A stretch of 64,000 nt of DNA from Verrucomicrobiales bacterium (GCA_016795505.1 JAEUHH010000028.1:1-64000), one strand, 5' to 3'; shown: positions 1 to 9,441, counted from the first letter of the stretch. Translations and numbers: made by a program. The notes: generated by a model from the letters alone, not told the origin.

Positions 1-140
1 ATCTTGGATCTTGGATCTTGGATCTTGGATCTTGGATCTTGGATCTTGGATCTTGGATCTTGGATCTTGGATCTTGGATCTTGGATCTTGGATCTTGGAT
101 CTTGGATCTTGGATCTTGGATCTTGGATCTTGGATCTTGG
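1..140. repeat. Tandem heptanucleotide repeat (ATCTTGG, 20 units)
   Basis: Twenty uninterrupted copies of the 7-bp unit ATCTTGG run from the first base to position 140, so the array probably continues beyond the window. Because seven is not a multiple of three, all frames stay open and spell a repeating LDLGSWI-type peptide. That explains apparent ORFs through it, and I see no sign they are translated. No mismatch is visible between units, which suggests recent slippage or active homogenisation. Confidence 0.97.
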
Positions 141-200
141 AAGGGGGCGGCTACCTCATTTATCTGTCAACTTTTCACTTGGCTCTTTTGACTTCTTTCA

Positions 201-776
201 TCAGTCGATGTCTTTCCCCAGTCTTCCGACCATTGCCCTGACCTCGAGCCCGATCCAGGCCACTCCATTGGCAGCGGCAAGGAGCAACCAACCGATCGAG
301 ACAGCACGCAGCCAGGGGCCGGAGCCAGGCTGGAGCGCGAATATCAGACAAACGCCGGTTAGCAGGCCGAGAAAGAGCCTGCCGCAGAAATGCCCCGAGG
401 GCTCCGCGAGTTTCCGCACACCGGCCAGTCGCAGCAGGCCATCGATCGCCGATGCCGCGAAGATGAGCGCGTGGATGCCGGCGAAAAAGCCCGGCACCGT
501 GAGCGCCGCCACCGCGAGCCAGCCGCCGACCGTCTCCGGGCTCAACCAGCGGACCCACAGCCCCGCCACCAACCCCGATACCGTGAGCGTGACCAGCCAG
601 GCCAGCGCGACGGTCTCCCCACGATCCTGACCCGGCCGGTTCGACCACCACCGCGGCAGTCCGTCGTCCGGGGGTCGTCCCACGCCCAGCGCTTCCCGGA
701 CAGATGCCAGCAACCGCCCGAGGGAGGTGACAGCACGGTCGGCCGGTCGGATCTGGCGTTCGAGCGAGGGAATCAT
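201..776 (-). CDS. Small integral membrane protein, unknown function
   Basis: This 191-residue protein starts at an ATG (774-776). The first ~55 residues are polar and probably cytoplasmic. About four hydrophobic segments follow, beginning near residues 57 (VALAWLVTLTVSGLVAGLW), 85, 130 and 158. No catalytic motif or named family is recognised. It lies 120 bp downstream of the lipid A acyltransferase gene on the same strand and could share its transcript. The hydrophobic pattern argues for a real gene, because the opposite-strand frames give only Arg/Pro-rich translations. Function is unknown; an envelope role is only a guess from the neighbour. Confidence 0.6.
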   Translation of the reverse strand: MIPSLERQIRPADRAVTSLGRLLASVREALGVGRPPDDGLPRWWSNRPGQDRGETVALAWLVTLTVSGLVAGLWVRWLSPETVGGWLAVAALTVPGFFAGIHALIFAASAIDGLLRLAGVRKLAEPSGHFCGRLFLGLLTGVCLIFALQPGSGPWLRAVSIGWLLLAAANGVAWIGLEVRAMVGRLGKDID

Positions 777-896
777 GGGGGTTTTCCGAAGGATGTCAGC
801 CTATGGGATACACGGATCGGCCCGGAATGAAAAGGAATCGATGGGCCGGGCGGGCTGACCGAGTCGAAACCGACAGCCCCACCCCGCCGGAGCCAG

Positions 897-1889
897 TCAC
901 GGCTTTGAGGCGCCGTTTTCCTCCCAAAAAACCGGCTCGAATACGAACCACTGCTCCCAGTGCTCGCGGATCACCGGCAGCAGGACTTCCTGCGCCCAAT
1001 GCGTCGCCGCCCGGACGATGGCCGCCTCCCGGTCGCGCGACTCGGCCCGACAGTAAAAAGGCGGCAGCTCCACGATGCGATAGCGCCGCCAACCGACCCG
1101 GATCGCAAACAGCGGGTGAATCGGCGCACCCGTCGCCAGGGCCAGCACGAAGGGCCCCTTGGGCAGACGCATCCGCACCGGCCTCGCGGGATCGCCCGAC
1201 GGCGACACCAGCACCTCCAGCGGACGGATGTCGTAGAGCACCCGGTCTCCCTGGATTGCCACCAGTTCGCCGCGCTGGATCGCCTGCACCAGCGTGATGC
1301 CGAGCAGGTGATCGCCCCGGTTGTACAGCACGGCGAGGTCTTCCCGCCCCTGCGCCGCCAGTTCCCGCTCCATCCAGGCCTGCGTCTCCGGATGCCGCTC
1401 TGGCGCCCGCACCGCATTGAGCCGGCGACCGAACTGACCGGCAAAAAGAGTCGCCGCCACATCATAGTTTCCCATGTGCGCCGTCAGGATGATGCCGCCG
1501 GGCCGAACCGCCGCGTCGCCCGTGTTTCCGGCTGGGGCCGCCACCCGATCCGGCCGGTCGGGCACGACGATCTCCCAATCGATCACCGATTCCCCCAGCC
1601 GCGAGCGCGAGCCGTCCGCCACCGAAAACGCGAAATTCCACACCACCCGGTAGGCATCGAGCCAGAGCCGCACCCGCCCGCGATCCGGGAACAAGACCGC
1701 CAGATTGGCCATCAATCCCCGCCGAACCGGTCCACCGATGAGGAATAGCAACCCCGAGTAAAACGCGATGTAGAGCGGCTCCAGATACGGCGGACAAACC
1801 GTCGCTCCCCAGTGCTGGAATTTGAGCGTCAGATCCCCGTAGGCGCTGAAGCGCCGCAGCCAGCCGCGGGGTGGTGAGGGCTCGGACAT
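897..1889 (-). CDS. Lipid A biosynthesis acyltransferase (LpxL/HtrB family)
   Basis: Proteins of this family transfer a secondary acyl chain onto the lipid A precursor at the inner face of the cytoplasmic membrane. The 330-residue product carries the family HX4D catalytic motif as HMGNYD (residues 138-143). It also has a hydrophobic N-terminal segment (about 40-60) and a later GDR sequence inside VAIQGDRVLYD, as in LPLAT acyltransferases. I chose the ATG at 1887-1889 (MSEPSPPRGW). The frame stays open for 22 more codons upstream, but those residues look unlike the family. Length is close to the usual 300-330 residues. It is divergent from the Gfo/Idh/MocA gene across a 208-bp gap. Which LpxL, LpxM or LpxP activity it has cannot be told from sequence. 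Confidence 0.85.
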   Translation of the reverse strand: MSEPSPPRGWLRRFSAYGDLTLKFQHWGATVCPPYLEPLYIAFYSGLLFLIGGPVRRGLMANLAVLFPDRGRVRLWLDAYRVVWNFAFSVADGSRSRLGESVIDWEIVVPDRPDRVAAPAGNTGDAAVRPGGIILTAHMGNYDVAATLFAGQFGRRLNAVRAPERHPETQAWMERELAAQGREDLAVLYNRGDHLLGITLVQAIQRGELVAIQGDRVLYDIRPLEVLVSPSGDPARPVRMRLPKGPFVLALATGAPIHPLFAIRVGWRRYRIVELPPFYCRAESRDREAAIVRAATHWAQEVLLPVIREHWEQWFVFEPVFWEENGASKP

Positions 1890-2097
1890 CGGTCGTAGGG
1901 TCGGTCGGGATCGGTTCGGCGGGTGATGGGCCGCCCTGCGCACTGGGACAGCCACCCCGGCCCGGTTTCAAGCAGGGAGAGTCGGTCGGGAGCGGATTTC
2001 GCGGGTTCGGCGGGCGGGGTTTCCGGGCGAAGGGGGGGCCTCCGGGGTGCCAAAAAAAGGCTCGCCTTTCCGATCGGCTTGGGATTGCATCGGGAGC

Positions 2098-3420
2098 ATG
2101 CAACCTGTCCCGCCCCCAACTGATCCCGGCTGGTCCCGCCGTCATTTCGTGCGCCTCGGCGCCGCCACGGCGGCCTGGCATGCCGCCATCCCCAGAGCCG
2201 TTCATGCCGCCCCCGATCAGCGCATCCGACTCGGCCTGATCGGCTGTGGCGGTCGTGGCACCGGTGCCGCCGTGCAGGCCATGGCCGCCGGTGATGAGGT
2301 GCGCCTGACCGCCGTCTGCGATGTCGAGCGCGCCACCGCCGAGCAGGCCGTCGCTTTGGCCGCGAAACAGAAGCCGATGCAGGTCGAAGTCCCGGCGGAT
2401 CGCATTTTTTCCGGCTTCGAGGACTACAAGACGGTGATCGCCGAGTCCGACGTCGTCATTCTGGCGACGTCGCCGGGTTTCAGGCCCCTGCATTTTGAAG
2501 AAGCGGTGCGACAGGGCAAGCATGTCTTCATGGAAAAGCCGGTCGCCACCGATGTCGCCGGCATCCAGCGCGTCCTCGCCGCGGCCAAGGTCGCCAAGGA
2601 GAAGAATCTGAAGGTCGCCGTCGGCCTGCAGCGCCGCCACGAGCCGACTTACTCCGATTTTGTGAAACGCATTCAGGATGGTGCCCTCGGCGAGGTGAAA
2701 TACCTGCGTGCCTTTTGGAACGGCTCCTCCCGGCCCGGCAAGGAGCGCTCCGAAGACGAGTCGGAGCTGCGCTACCAGATCCGGAACTGGTACTACTTCA
2801 CCTGGCTGTCCGGCGACCACATCGTGGAGCAGCACGTGCACAATCTCGACGTGGCCAACTGGATCATGGGCGCCCACCCGGTCCGCGCCCAGGGCATGGG
2901 CGGCCGCGAGGTGCGCAACCTGCCCATCAATGGCCAGATCTACGACCACCACTTCGTCGAGTACGAGTACGCCAATGGCGTCCGCCTGTGGAGCCAGTGC
3001 CGGCAAATCCCCGGGTGCTGGCGCAGCGTCAGCGAGCATGTCACGGGCACGGCGGGCGAGGCGCATCTGGAGGCGAGGCGCTTCGAGATCACGGGGCCGA
3101 ATGCCCACACCAAGGGACTGCGAACCGGCGAGAATGGCCACCAACTGGAGCATTTCCCCTTTTTCGAGGCCATCCGCCAGGACCTGCCCTACGCCGAGGC
3201 CGAACACGGTGCCGAGGCGACCATGACCGGCATCCTCGGACGGATGTCGAACTACTCCGGTCAGCCCGTGACCTGGGACGAGGCCATGGCCAGCGGCCAA
3301 AAACTGGTGCCGGACAGCTTCGCTGATTTCCAATCCGAGCCGCCCCTGCGGCCCGATGGCGACGGACGCTACCCGGTCGCCGTGCCGGGAGTCTCCAAGC
3401 CCTACGAAGTGTGGTATTGA
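2098..3420 (+). CDS. Gfo/Idh/MocA family oxidoreductase with Tat signal
   Basis: This is a 440-residue NAD(P)-dependent dehydrogenase-like protein of the Gfo/Idh/MocA family, which usually acts on sugars or polyols. Residues 13-38 form a twin-arginine signal (SRRHFVRLGAATAA), so it is probably exported folded. A Rossmann fold follows (GLIGCGGRGTG), then the family EKP motif (HVFMEKPVATD) that carries the catalytic-site lysine, and a C-terminal alpha/beta substrate domain. The ATG at 2098 places the Tat motif near the N terminus; the open frame extends to 2047 with implausible residues. Large sets of exported paralogues of this kind are typical of Planctomycetes and Verrucomicrobia. The glycosylase gene begins 9 bp after its stop codon. 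The substrate is unknown. Confidence 0.88.
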   Translation: MQPVPPPTDPGWSRRHFVRLGAATAAWHAAIPRAVHAAPDQRIRLGLIGCGGRGTGAAVQAMAAGDEVRLTAVCDVERATAEQAVALAAKQKPMQVEVPADRIFSGFEDYKTVIAESDVVILATSPGFRPLHFEEAVRQGKHVFMEKPVATDVAGIQRVLAAAKVAKEKNLKVAVGLQRRHEPTYSDFVKRIQDGALGEVKYLRAFWNGSSRPGKERSEDESELRYQIRNWYYFTWLSGDHIVEQHVHNLDVANWIMGAHPVRAQGMGGREVRNLPINGQIYDHHFVEYEYANGVRLWSQCRQIPGCWRSVSEHVTGTAGEAHLEARRFEITGPNAHTKGLRTGENGHQLEHFPFFEAIRQDLPYAEAEHGAEATMTGILGRMSNYSGQPVTWDEAMASGQKLVPDSFADFQSEPPLRPDGDGRYPVAVPGVSKPYEVWY

Positions 3421-3429
3421 TTCCGGACC

Positions 3430-4242
3430 ATGCCGGAACTCGCCGAAGTCGAATACTACCGCAAAGAGTGGAATCCCGGGATCGGTCATCCGGTCCGGCG
3501 GGTGGACCTGCATCCGGGTGCCCGCCTGTTCCGCGAGACCAGCACCGACCTGATCCGCCGCCGACTGCCGGGCAGCGTGCTGGAGGAAAGCCGCACCCAT
3601 GGCAAGAACCTGCTGTTCCGTTTCTCCGGCGGCGCCTGGCTGGGCGGCCACCTGGGCATGACGGGTGAACTGCGCACCGAGCCCCCCGGCTACCAACCGG
3701 GGAAGCACGACCATCTGGTGCTGCACACCGACGCCGGCGCGCTCGTGTTCACCGATCCGCGAATGTTCGGCCGGGTGCGATTCGAGCTTTCACCCGGAGA
3801 GCCGCCCGAGTGGTGGCGGCAACTCCCGCCGGAGGTCCTGAGTGACGGCTTTTCCGCTGCGCGAGTCACGGATTTCCTGCGCCGGCATCGGCGGACGCCG
3901 GTGAAGACCGCCCTGCTCGACCAGACGATCTTTCCCGGCATCGGCAACTGGATGGCGGATGAGATCTGCTGGCGTCTGCGGTGGCATCCCGCCCGTCCCT
4001 GCGGCAGCCTCGACGCCGGCGAGGCTGGCGAATTGAGAAAATCCGTGCGGCAGGTGGCCCGCGACGCCCTGCGGGTCATCGGCGACGGCTGGCAGGAGCC
4101 GCCAGACACCTGGCTGTTCAACCACCGATGGGACCGCGATCACCGCTGCCCCCGCCGCGGCTGCGGAGCGCTGCTCATCCGGCAGGATCTGCGGGGCCGG
4201 ACGACTTGCTGGTGCCCCGCCTGCCAGATGCCGGCGGAGTGA
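3430..4242 (+). CDS. Fpg/Nei family DNA glycosylase
   Basis: This is a bifunctional base-excision repair glycosylase/AP lyase of the formamidopyrimidine-DNA glycosylase family, 270 residues long as usual. It begins MPELAEVE. The Pro2 nucleophile and Glu3 are present, but residue 5 is Ala where most members have Pro (MPELPEVE). The conserved lysine of the HGKN element is present near residue 60. The C-terminal zinc finger is intact: Cys240, Cys245, Cys262 and Cys265 (C-x4-C-x16-C-x2-C). A FPGIGNWMADEICW segment matches the helix-two-turn-helix. It follows the oxidoreductase gene by 9 bp and is probably co-transcribed, though functionally unrelated. Whether it prefers 8-oxoguanine (Fpg) or oxidised pyrimidines (Nei) is unclear, so no gene symbol is given. 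Confidence 0.9.
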   Translation: MPELAEVEYYRKEWNPGIGHPVRRVDLHPGARLFRETSTDLIRRRLPGSVLEESRTHGKNLLFRFSGGAWLGGHLGMTGELRTEPPGYQPGKHDHLVLHTDAGALVFTDPRMFGRVRFELSPGEPPEWWRQLPPEVLSDGFSAARVTDFLRRHRRTPVKTALLDQTIFPGIGNWMADEICWRLRWHPARPCGSLDAGEAGELRKSVRQVARDALRVIGDGWQEPPDTWLFNHRWDRDHRCPRRGCGALLIRQDLRGRTTCWCPACQMPAE

Positions 4243-4285
4243 AGCGGCGGCGACCGCCTTTGTCCCAAATTCCCGCGAAAGTCGC

Positions 4286-4314
4286 TTGAGGGACACGCGG
4301 AAATCCGGTAAAAG
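4286..4314 (+). promoter_or_regulatory. Candidate promoter giving a near-leaderless DUF4870 mRNA
   Basis: TTGAGG (4286-4291) and TAAAAG (4309-4314) are separated by 17 bp, and each matches four of six sigma-70 consensus bases. A start about 7 bp beyond the -10 would fall at or beside the ATG at 4321, giving a leaderless or nearly leaderless transcript. The match is moderate and unsupported by data. Confidence 0.35.
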
Positions 4315-4320
4315 GGTCCC

Positions 4321-4758
4321 ATGTCCGACGATCCCGTTCCCACCCCGCCGCCGATGGACGATGACTCCTTCGGAACCCCAGTGCCGCCGCCCATGATCGA
4401 TGCCGGTGGCCTCCCCGTTCCGGGCATGGGAAAACTCTCGGAAAAGGATGACAGGACCTTCGGCATGCTGGCCCACCTGCTCGGGCTTTTCACCGGCTTT
4501 GTCGGACCGCTGGTGATCTGGCTCATCAAAAAGGACGAAAGCCCCTTCGTGGACGATCAGGGCAAGGAGGCGCTCAATTTCCAGATCTGCATGACGATCG
4601 GTATCGTGGTGTCCTATTTCGCCATGGCTCTTTTCATCGGCTGTCTCACCCTCCCCGCCCTGTTGATTGCCAATCTGGTGCTTACCATCATGGCAACCGT
4701 GAAGGCGAACGAGGGGGTCACCTACCGGTACCCGGTCAATATTCGTCTGATCAAGTAA
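4321..4758 (+). CDS. DUF4870 domain membrane protein
   Basis: The 145-residue protein has an acidic, proline-rich N-terminal tail of ~40 residues, followed by a DUF4870 (Tic20-like) domain. Recognisable family features are the DDRTFGMLAHLLG start, the first hydrophobic helix, a KKDESPFVDDQGKEALNFQ loop, two more hydrophobic helices and a YRYPVNIRLIK tail. These proteins are small membrane proteins found in most bacterial phyla and have no established function. It lies between the glycosylase and the helicase with short gaps of 78 and 31 bp. A promoter-like sequence sits directly upstream. Confidence 0.88.
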   Translation: MSDDPVPTPPPMDDDSFGTPVPPPMIDAGGLPVPGMGKLSEKDDRTFGMLAHLLGLFTGFVGPLVIWLIKKDESPFVDDQGKEALNFQICMTIGIVVSYFAMALFIGCLTLPALLIANLVLTIMATVKANEGVTYRYPVNIRLIK

Positions 4759-4789
4759 CGGTGGTAATTGCCCCGATTTTCGTCTCTCC

Positions 4790-6793
4790 ATGCCTCCCTC
4801 ATCGGCCCTGAAGGGCCTGAATCCCGCCCAACGCGAGGCCGCCGCCCAGATTCGCGGCCCCGTCCTGATCCTCGCCGGCGCCGGCACGGGCAAGACGCGC
4901 GTCATTACCACGCGCATCAGCCACATGGTCGGGTCCGGCATCCCCGCGCGCGAGATCCTCGCGGTGACCTTCACCAACAAGGCCGCCACCGAGATGCGCG
5001 AGCGCGTCTCCACGATGGTGCCGAAGGCCGCCGCCAAGGATCTGACCATCTCGACTTTCCACTCGCTCTGCGTGCGCATCCTGCGGTCCTGCATCGACAA
5101 GCTGGGCTACAAAAAGAACTTCACCATCTACACGCAGTCGGACCAACTCGGCCTGATCCGCAAGATCATCGTCCGCAAGGCCGGCAAGGAGGAGAATCTC
5201 GACGCCAAGAACGCCCAGATGATGATCAGCACGGCGAAAAACAAGGGCCGGCCCATCGCCGACAGCGAGGATGCCCTGATCGCCGACGTTTTCCGCGCCT
5301 ACCAGCAGGAACTCAAGCAGCTGAATGCCGTCGACTTCGACGATCTGCTGCTGCTCGCCGTCCGTGCCCTCGAGGAGCACCCCGACGCCCGCGCTTTTTG
5401 GCAGAGCCGGTTCCGCTACCTCATGGTGGATGAGTTCCAGGACACCAACTCGCTGCAGATGAACCTGCTCCGTCTGCTCAGCGGGCCTGAGAAAAATGTC
5501 TGCGTCGTCGGCGACGACGACCAGAGCATCTACGGCTGGCGCGGTGCGGAGATCTCGAACATCCTCGATTTCGAGCGCTTTTTCCCCAACCCCAAGGTGG
5601 TCAAGCTGGAGGAAAACTACCGTTCCACCAACATCATCCTGAAACTGGCCAACAGCCTGATCCGCCACAACCGCCACCGGCGCGAGAAGACACTGTGGAG
5701 CTCGAAGGGCGAGGGCGAGACCGTGCGCGTGATCGCCATGCCCGACGCCGAGACCGAGGCCGAGATGGTCGTCAACGAGATCGTCGACGCCCGTCGGCTG
5801 GAGAACCGGAAATGGGAGGACTTCGCCATCCTTTTCCGCATGAACACCCAGTCGCGCATTTTCGAGGAGGCGCTGCGCCGCTCCGAGGTGCCCTACAAGG
5901 TGATCGGCGGCCAGAGCTTCTACGAGCGCCGCGAGGTGAAGGACCTGCTCGCCTACCTGTGCCTGTTTCTCAATCCCGACGACGACATCAGCCTGCTGCG
6001 CGCCATCTCCAGCCCACCCCGCGGCATCGGCGCCGGGACCGTGGAGGCCGCCACGCAGTTCAGCATCGAGCACCAGATCAGCATCCACGAGGCGCTCCAG
6101 CATCCCGGCTATCTGGACAGCCTTTCCACCAAGGCCCGCGGGGCGGTGGAGCGGTTTGTGGAATTCGTCGCCCGCTATCACGATCCCGCATCGACCGACT
6201 CGACCAACTATGCCCTCCTGACCGAGGAGTTGATCAAGGAGCTGGACTACAACGACTACCTGAGGCGCACCTGCAAGGACGAGAACGAGACCGACAATCG
6301 CCAGCGCAACGTGCGCGAGATGATCGAGGGCATGTACGGCGCCCTCGCCCGGGGCAAGCGCGGCCTGCGCGCCTACCTCGACAGCGTGGCCCTGATGCAG
6401 GACCGCGACGACGACGACAAGGAGCAGGGCTGGGGCGTGTCGCTGATCACCATGCACGCCGCCAAGGGCCTGGAGTTTCCCGTCTGCAACATTGTGGGTG
6501 TGGAGGAAGGCGTGCTCCCTCACTCGCGTTCCGTTCAGGAAGGCACCCGCGACGAGGAGCGCCGACTGCTCTATGTCGGCATCACCCGCGCCCAGGAGCG
6601 GCTCACCCTGACCTGGTGCCGCGCCCGCAAGCGCTACGGCGACCGCATGCCGTGCGTGCAGAGTTCGTTTTTCAAGGAAATGGACCCCGCCCACCTCGAG
6701 ATCCTCAACTACGAGGACCTCGCCGGCCGCCAGGCCACCGAGGAGGTGGCGGAGGACTACTTTGCCCGCATCAAGGCCCTGCTGGCGGGTTGA
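4790..6793 (+). CDS. UvrD/Rep family superfamily I DNA helicase
   Basis: This is an ATP-dependent 3'-5' DNA helicase of 667 residues, close to E. coli Rep in length and shorter than UvrD/PcrA. The SF1A motifs are in order: Walker A GAGTGKTR (30-37), motif Ia FTNKAATEM, motif [10 protein letters not shown], motif [16 protein letters not shown], motif IV region, motif [11 protein letters not shown] and motif [12 protein letters not shown]. The usual C-terminal extension that binds partners in UvrD/PcrA is short here. Expected roles are replication restart, repair or removal of proteins from DNA in the cytoplasm. Calling it Rep, PcrA or UvrD would need phylogeny. The next gene begins 28 bp downstream. 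Confidence 0.95.
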   Translation: MPPSSALKGLNPAQREAAAQIRGPVLILAGAGTGKTRVITTRISHMVGSGIPAREILAVTFTNKAATEMRERVSTMVPKAAAKDLTISTFHSLCVRILRSCIDKLGYKKNFTIYTQSDQLGLIRKIIVRKAGKEENLDAKNAQMMISTAKNKGRPIADSEDALIADVFRAYQQELKQLNAVDFDDLLLLAVRALEEHPDARAFWQSRFRYLMVDEFQDTNSLQMNLLRLLSGPEKNVCVVGDDDQSIYGWRGAEISNILDFERFFPNPKVVKLEENYRSTNIILKLANSLIRHNRHRREKTLWSSKGEGETVRVIAMPDAETEAEMVVNEIVDARRLENRKWEDFAILFRMNTQSRIFEEALRRSEVPYKVIGGQSFYERREVKDLLAYLCLFLNPDDDISLLRAISSPPRGIGAGTVEAATQFSIEHQISIHEALQHPGYLDSLSTKARGAVERFVEFVARYHDPASTDSTNYALLTEELIKELDYNDYLRRTCKDENETDNRQRNVREMIEGMYGALARGKRGLRAYLDSVALMQDRDDDDKEQGWGVSLITMHAAKGLEFPVCNIVGVEEGVLPHSRSVQEGTRDEERRLLYVGITRAQERLTLTWCRARKRYGDRMPCVQSSFFKEMDPAHLEILNYEDLAGRQATEEVAEDYFARIKALLAG

Positions 6794-6821
6794 TCCGCCC
6801 CATTCACCCCTACCGAATATC

Positions 6822-8075
6822 ATGAACCGCCGCCACCTGCTCGCCGCATCGATCGCCGCCGCCCTGCCCACCCATGCCGCCGACCGGCCACGCCGCATCC
6901 TGCTGCGTTCCTCGTGGCAGACCGTGAACATCGGGGACATCGCCCACACCCCCGGCGTGCTGAGGCTGCTGGAGGAGCACCTGCCCGGCGTCGAGGTGCG
7001 CCTGTGGCCCAGCAAGGTGGACAACGGCGTTGCCGAGATCCTCCGCGCCCGCTTTCCCCGCGTCACCATCGTCCAGGGTGCCGATGCGCTGAAGGCCGCC
7101 TTTGCCGAGTGCGACTTCCTCCTGCACGGCTCCGGCCCGTCCCTGGTGGCGGAAAAGGACGTGGTGCGCTGGCGTGACGAGACCGGCAAGCCGTACGGCG
7201 TCTACGGCATTACCCTGCCGCCGAAAAGCTCAACCGCCACGAAAGCAGCGCCCGAGGAGGTGATGCAGCGCACCGTCTCGGTGCTCAGCGGTGCCCGGTT
7301 TGTCTATTTCCGCGATTCGGTCTCACTTCAGGTGGCCAAAGACCGCGGCTGCACCAGCCCCATCCTCGAGTTCGGACCCGACGGCGCCTTTGCCTGCGAT
7401 CTCCGCGACGATGCGGCTGCGACGGCCTTCCTCCAGCAACACGGGCTGGAGGACGGGAAATTCCTCTGCTGCATTCCCCGGCTCCGCTACACGCCCTACT
7501 GGACGATCGCGGAAAAGAAGGCCGCCTTCGACGAGGTGAAGCATGCCCGCAACGAGCAGATGAAGGCCCGCGACTGCGCCCCGCTCCTGGAGGCCATCAT
7601 TGCCGTCACCCGGGAGACGCCGATGAAAGTGCTGCTCTGTCCCGAGGACCAGACCCAGATGCAGGTCGGCAAGGAGAACCTCCTCGACAAACTGCCCGAC
7701 GATGTGCGCGCCAAAGTCGTGTGGCGCGACCGCTACTGGCTCACTGGCGAGGCGGTGAGCACCTACGTGCGGTCCGCCGGGCTTTTCGGACATGAGATGC
7801 ACAGCCCCATCATGTGCATCGGCCACGGCATTCCCGCCATCGTGTGCCGCTGGGCCGAGCAGACTTCGAAGGGCCTGATGTGGCGCGACATCGGCCTCGG
7901 CGACTGGCTTTTTGACCTGGACAACGAAGCCGACCTGCCCAAAGTGGCTCCCGCCGTCCTCGCCCTTGCCAAAGACCCGGCCGCCGCCAGGGCCAAAGCC
8001 GCCATCGGCCGGGCCAATGTCGAGAAACGCCAGCGCGAGACGATGGCCGTGGTGCGGGAGACGGTCGGCGCCTGA
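6822..8075 (+). CDS. Polysaccharide pyruvyl transferase family protein with signal-like N terminus
   Basis: The 417-residue protein resembles the polysaccharide pyruvyl transferase family (CsaB/WcaK type), which adds ketal-linked pyruvate to cell-surface sugars. The N-terminal [19 protein letters not shown] segment, the LHGSGPSL element and the late [18 protein letters not shown] segment correspond to the family's NxGD, central Gly-rich and nucleotide-binding C-terminal regions. The start ATG at 6822 is followed by an RR-containing hydrophobic leader ([19 protein letters not shown]) that looks like a Sec or Tat signal. That is unusual, because known family members act in the cytosol. It follows the helicase by 28 bp. 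The exact acceptor is unknown, and the protein may have diverged from transferase activity. Confidence 0.75.
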   Translation: MNRRHLLAASIAAALPTHAADRPRRILLRSSWQTVNIGDIAHTPGVLRLLEEHLPGVEVRLWPSKVDNGVAEILRARFPRVTIVQGADALKAAFAECDFLLHGSGPSLVAEKDVVRWRDETGKPYGVYGITLPPKSSTATKAAPEEVMQRTVSVLSGARFVYFRDSVSLQVAKDRGCTSPILEFGPDGAFACDLRDDAAATAFLQQHGLEDGKFLCCIPRLRYTPYWTIAEKKAAFDEVKHARNEQMKARDCAPLLEAIIAVTRETPMKVLLCPEDQTQMQVGKENLLDKLPDDVRAKVVWRDRYWLTGEAVSTYVRSAGLFGHEMHSPIMCIGHGIPAIVCRWAEQTSKGLMWRDIGLGDWLFDLDNEADLPKVAPAVLALAKDPAAARAKAAIGRANVEKRQRETMAVVRETVGA

Positions 8076-8092
8076 TCCGCCTGGCTCCGGAT

Positions 8093-8140
8093 TCCGATCG
8101 AACAGGGTCTCATCTCCGATCCAACAGGGTCTGTGCGGAA
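8093..8140. repeat. Dispersed ACAGGGT repeat, copy 1 (direct-pair form)
   Basis: Two copies of ATC(G/C)AACAGGGTCT lie in the same orientation, flanked by TTCCGAT on the left and GCGGAA on the right. It sits in the 106-bp gap between the convergent pyruvyl-transferase-like and mgtE genes. Confidence 0.8.
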
Positions 8141-8181
8141 CGCGGCGGGTCCGGTAAGGACGTTTCGCGCCCTATTCCGGC

Positions 8182-9393
8182 TCACGGCACCAGCAGCGCC
8201 GCCAGACCGAGAAACGTGCCCATGCTGATCACGTCCGTGGCCGTGGTCAGGAAAATGCCGGAGGCCGTGGCCGGGTCGGCGCCGAATTTTCTCAGGATCA
8301 AGGGAATCAGGGCGCCGCTCACGCCGCTGACGACGCAGCTGGTCACCATCGCGATCCAGACGACCAGGCCAAGGGTCAGGGCGTGTGGCATGTCGTTCAT
8401 CCGGGCATAGATCCACATGCCCGCGCCCGCCGAGATGCCGACCAGAGCCCCATTCAGCAGTCCCAGCAACCCTTCCTTGGCGATCAGGCGCCCCTCCTGG
8501 CCGCGGGCCAGATCGCCGAGTGTCATCCCGCGCAGCGCCACGGCGAGGGCCTGCGATCCGGTGTTCCCGGACTGGCCGGCCAGCACGGGCAGGAAGGCCG
8601 CCAGCACGAGGATGCGGTCCAGCGTCTCCTGGAAATAGCCGACCACTGCCGCGGCCACAAAGCAGGTCAGCAGGTTGAGTTGAAGCCACGGATGGCGCGA
8701 CCGCAGGCTGCGCAGGACCGGCGTCGCCAGCCGTTCGCCTTCCTCGACACCGACCATCTGACCGGCCTGGGCGCTGATCTCGATGGCGCGCGCCTCGAAC
8801 AGGGTCTGACCACGCACCAGGCCTATCAACCGGCCGTCCTCGTCGCAGACCGGATAGACCGGGTAGTGGCGGTGCACCACCCGCTTCATGGCCTCGGTGA
8901 GTTCCAGATCGGGGTCCAGGGAAAACGGCTCGCGCAGCATCACGTCGGACAGCGGCGATTCGGGCCGGGCCAGCATCAGATCGCGCATCACCAGCAGGCC
9001 CAGCAGCCTGCCCTCCTCGGAGGTGACGTAGCCGTAGGTGATGAACGCGCTTTTCGCCAGCCCGCGGAGGGCTTCGATCGTGTCGGCCACCGTGTCATCG
9101 GGCCTGAACACGGCTGGCGGCGGCTCCATCAGCCAGCCCACGCTGTCCTCGGGGTGCTCCCGGTTGCTGATCCATTGCCGCGCCTGGGCGGGATCGGCTG
9201 AGGCGATCACGGCAGCCCGCGGTGCCTCCTCCATCTCTTCCAGCACCCGCTGGGCGATCAGGGGATTGAGTTCCTGCAACACGCGGGCGCCTTCGGCACC
9301 GGATTCCAGTTCCAGCAGATCGGCGGCCGCCTCCGCGTCGCGGTGGGAAACGGCGGAGACAAGGGACTCGGTGTCGGGATCGGGTTGGCTCAT
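8182..9393 (-). CDS. mgtE: MgtE family magnesium transporter
   Basis: This is a Mg2+-gated magnesium channel/transporter of the cytoplasmic membrane. The 403-residue protein has the family order. A helical N domain (about 1-125) contains LLELESGAEGARVLQELNP. Two CBS domains follow (about 130-255, including FITYGYVTSEEGRLLGLL and HYPVYPVCDEDGRLIGLV). The C-terminal part is a five-helix membrane domain with the QSGNTGSQALA signature at the start of the pore region. It is somewhat shorter than the usual ~450 residues, mainly at the N-terminal domain. It ends convergently with the gene on its left across the dispersed repeat. No magnesium-sensing RNA leader was recognised upstream in the 48-bp gap. 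Confidence 0.93.
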   Translation of the reverse strand: MSQPDPDTESLVSAVSHRDAEAAADLLELESGAEGARVLQELNPLIAQRVLEEMEEAPRAAVIASADPAQARQWISNREHPEDSVGWLMEPPPAVFRPDDTVADTIEALRGLAKSAFITYGYVTSEEGRLLGLLVMRDLMLARPESPLSDVMLREPFSLDPDLELTEAMKRVVHRHYPVYPVCDEDGRLIGLVRGQTLFEARAIEISAQAGQMVGVEEGERLATPVLRSLRSRHPWLQLNLLTCFVAAAVVGYFQETLDRILVLAAFLPVLAGQSGNTGSQALAVALRGMTLGDLARGQEGRLIAKEGLLGLLNGALVGISAGAGMWIYARMNDMPHALTLGLVVWIAMVTSCVVSGVSGALIPLILRKFGADPATASGIFLTTATDVISMGTFLGLAALLVP

Positions 9394-9441
9394 GCGGACG
9401 ATCGGAAAGATACGCAGACGGCACGCCGTCAGACAGATCCC

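Noticed and set aside
4-630. Open frames reading through the heptanucleotide array
   Set aside because: The repeat keeps every frame open; the downstream part is antisense to a credible membrane protein gene.
2050-2066. AAAGGC/GCCTTT inverted repeat with an A/T tract, terminator-like on the minus strand
   Set aside because: The loop would be only two bases and no minus-strand transcript is expected to end there, since it lies between divergent genes.
9417-9430. GACGGC-AC-GCCGTC inverted repeat between mgtE and the FAD dehydrogenase gene
   Set aside because: The loop is two bases and no T-run follows, so it is too weak to call a terminator or operator.
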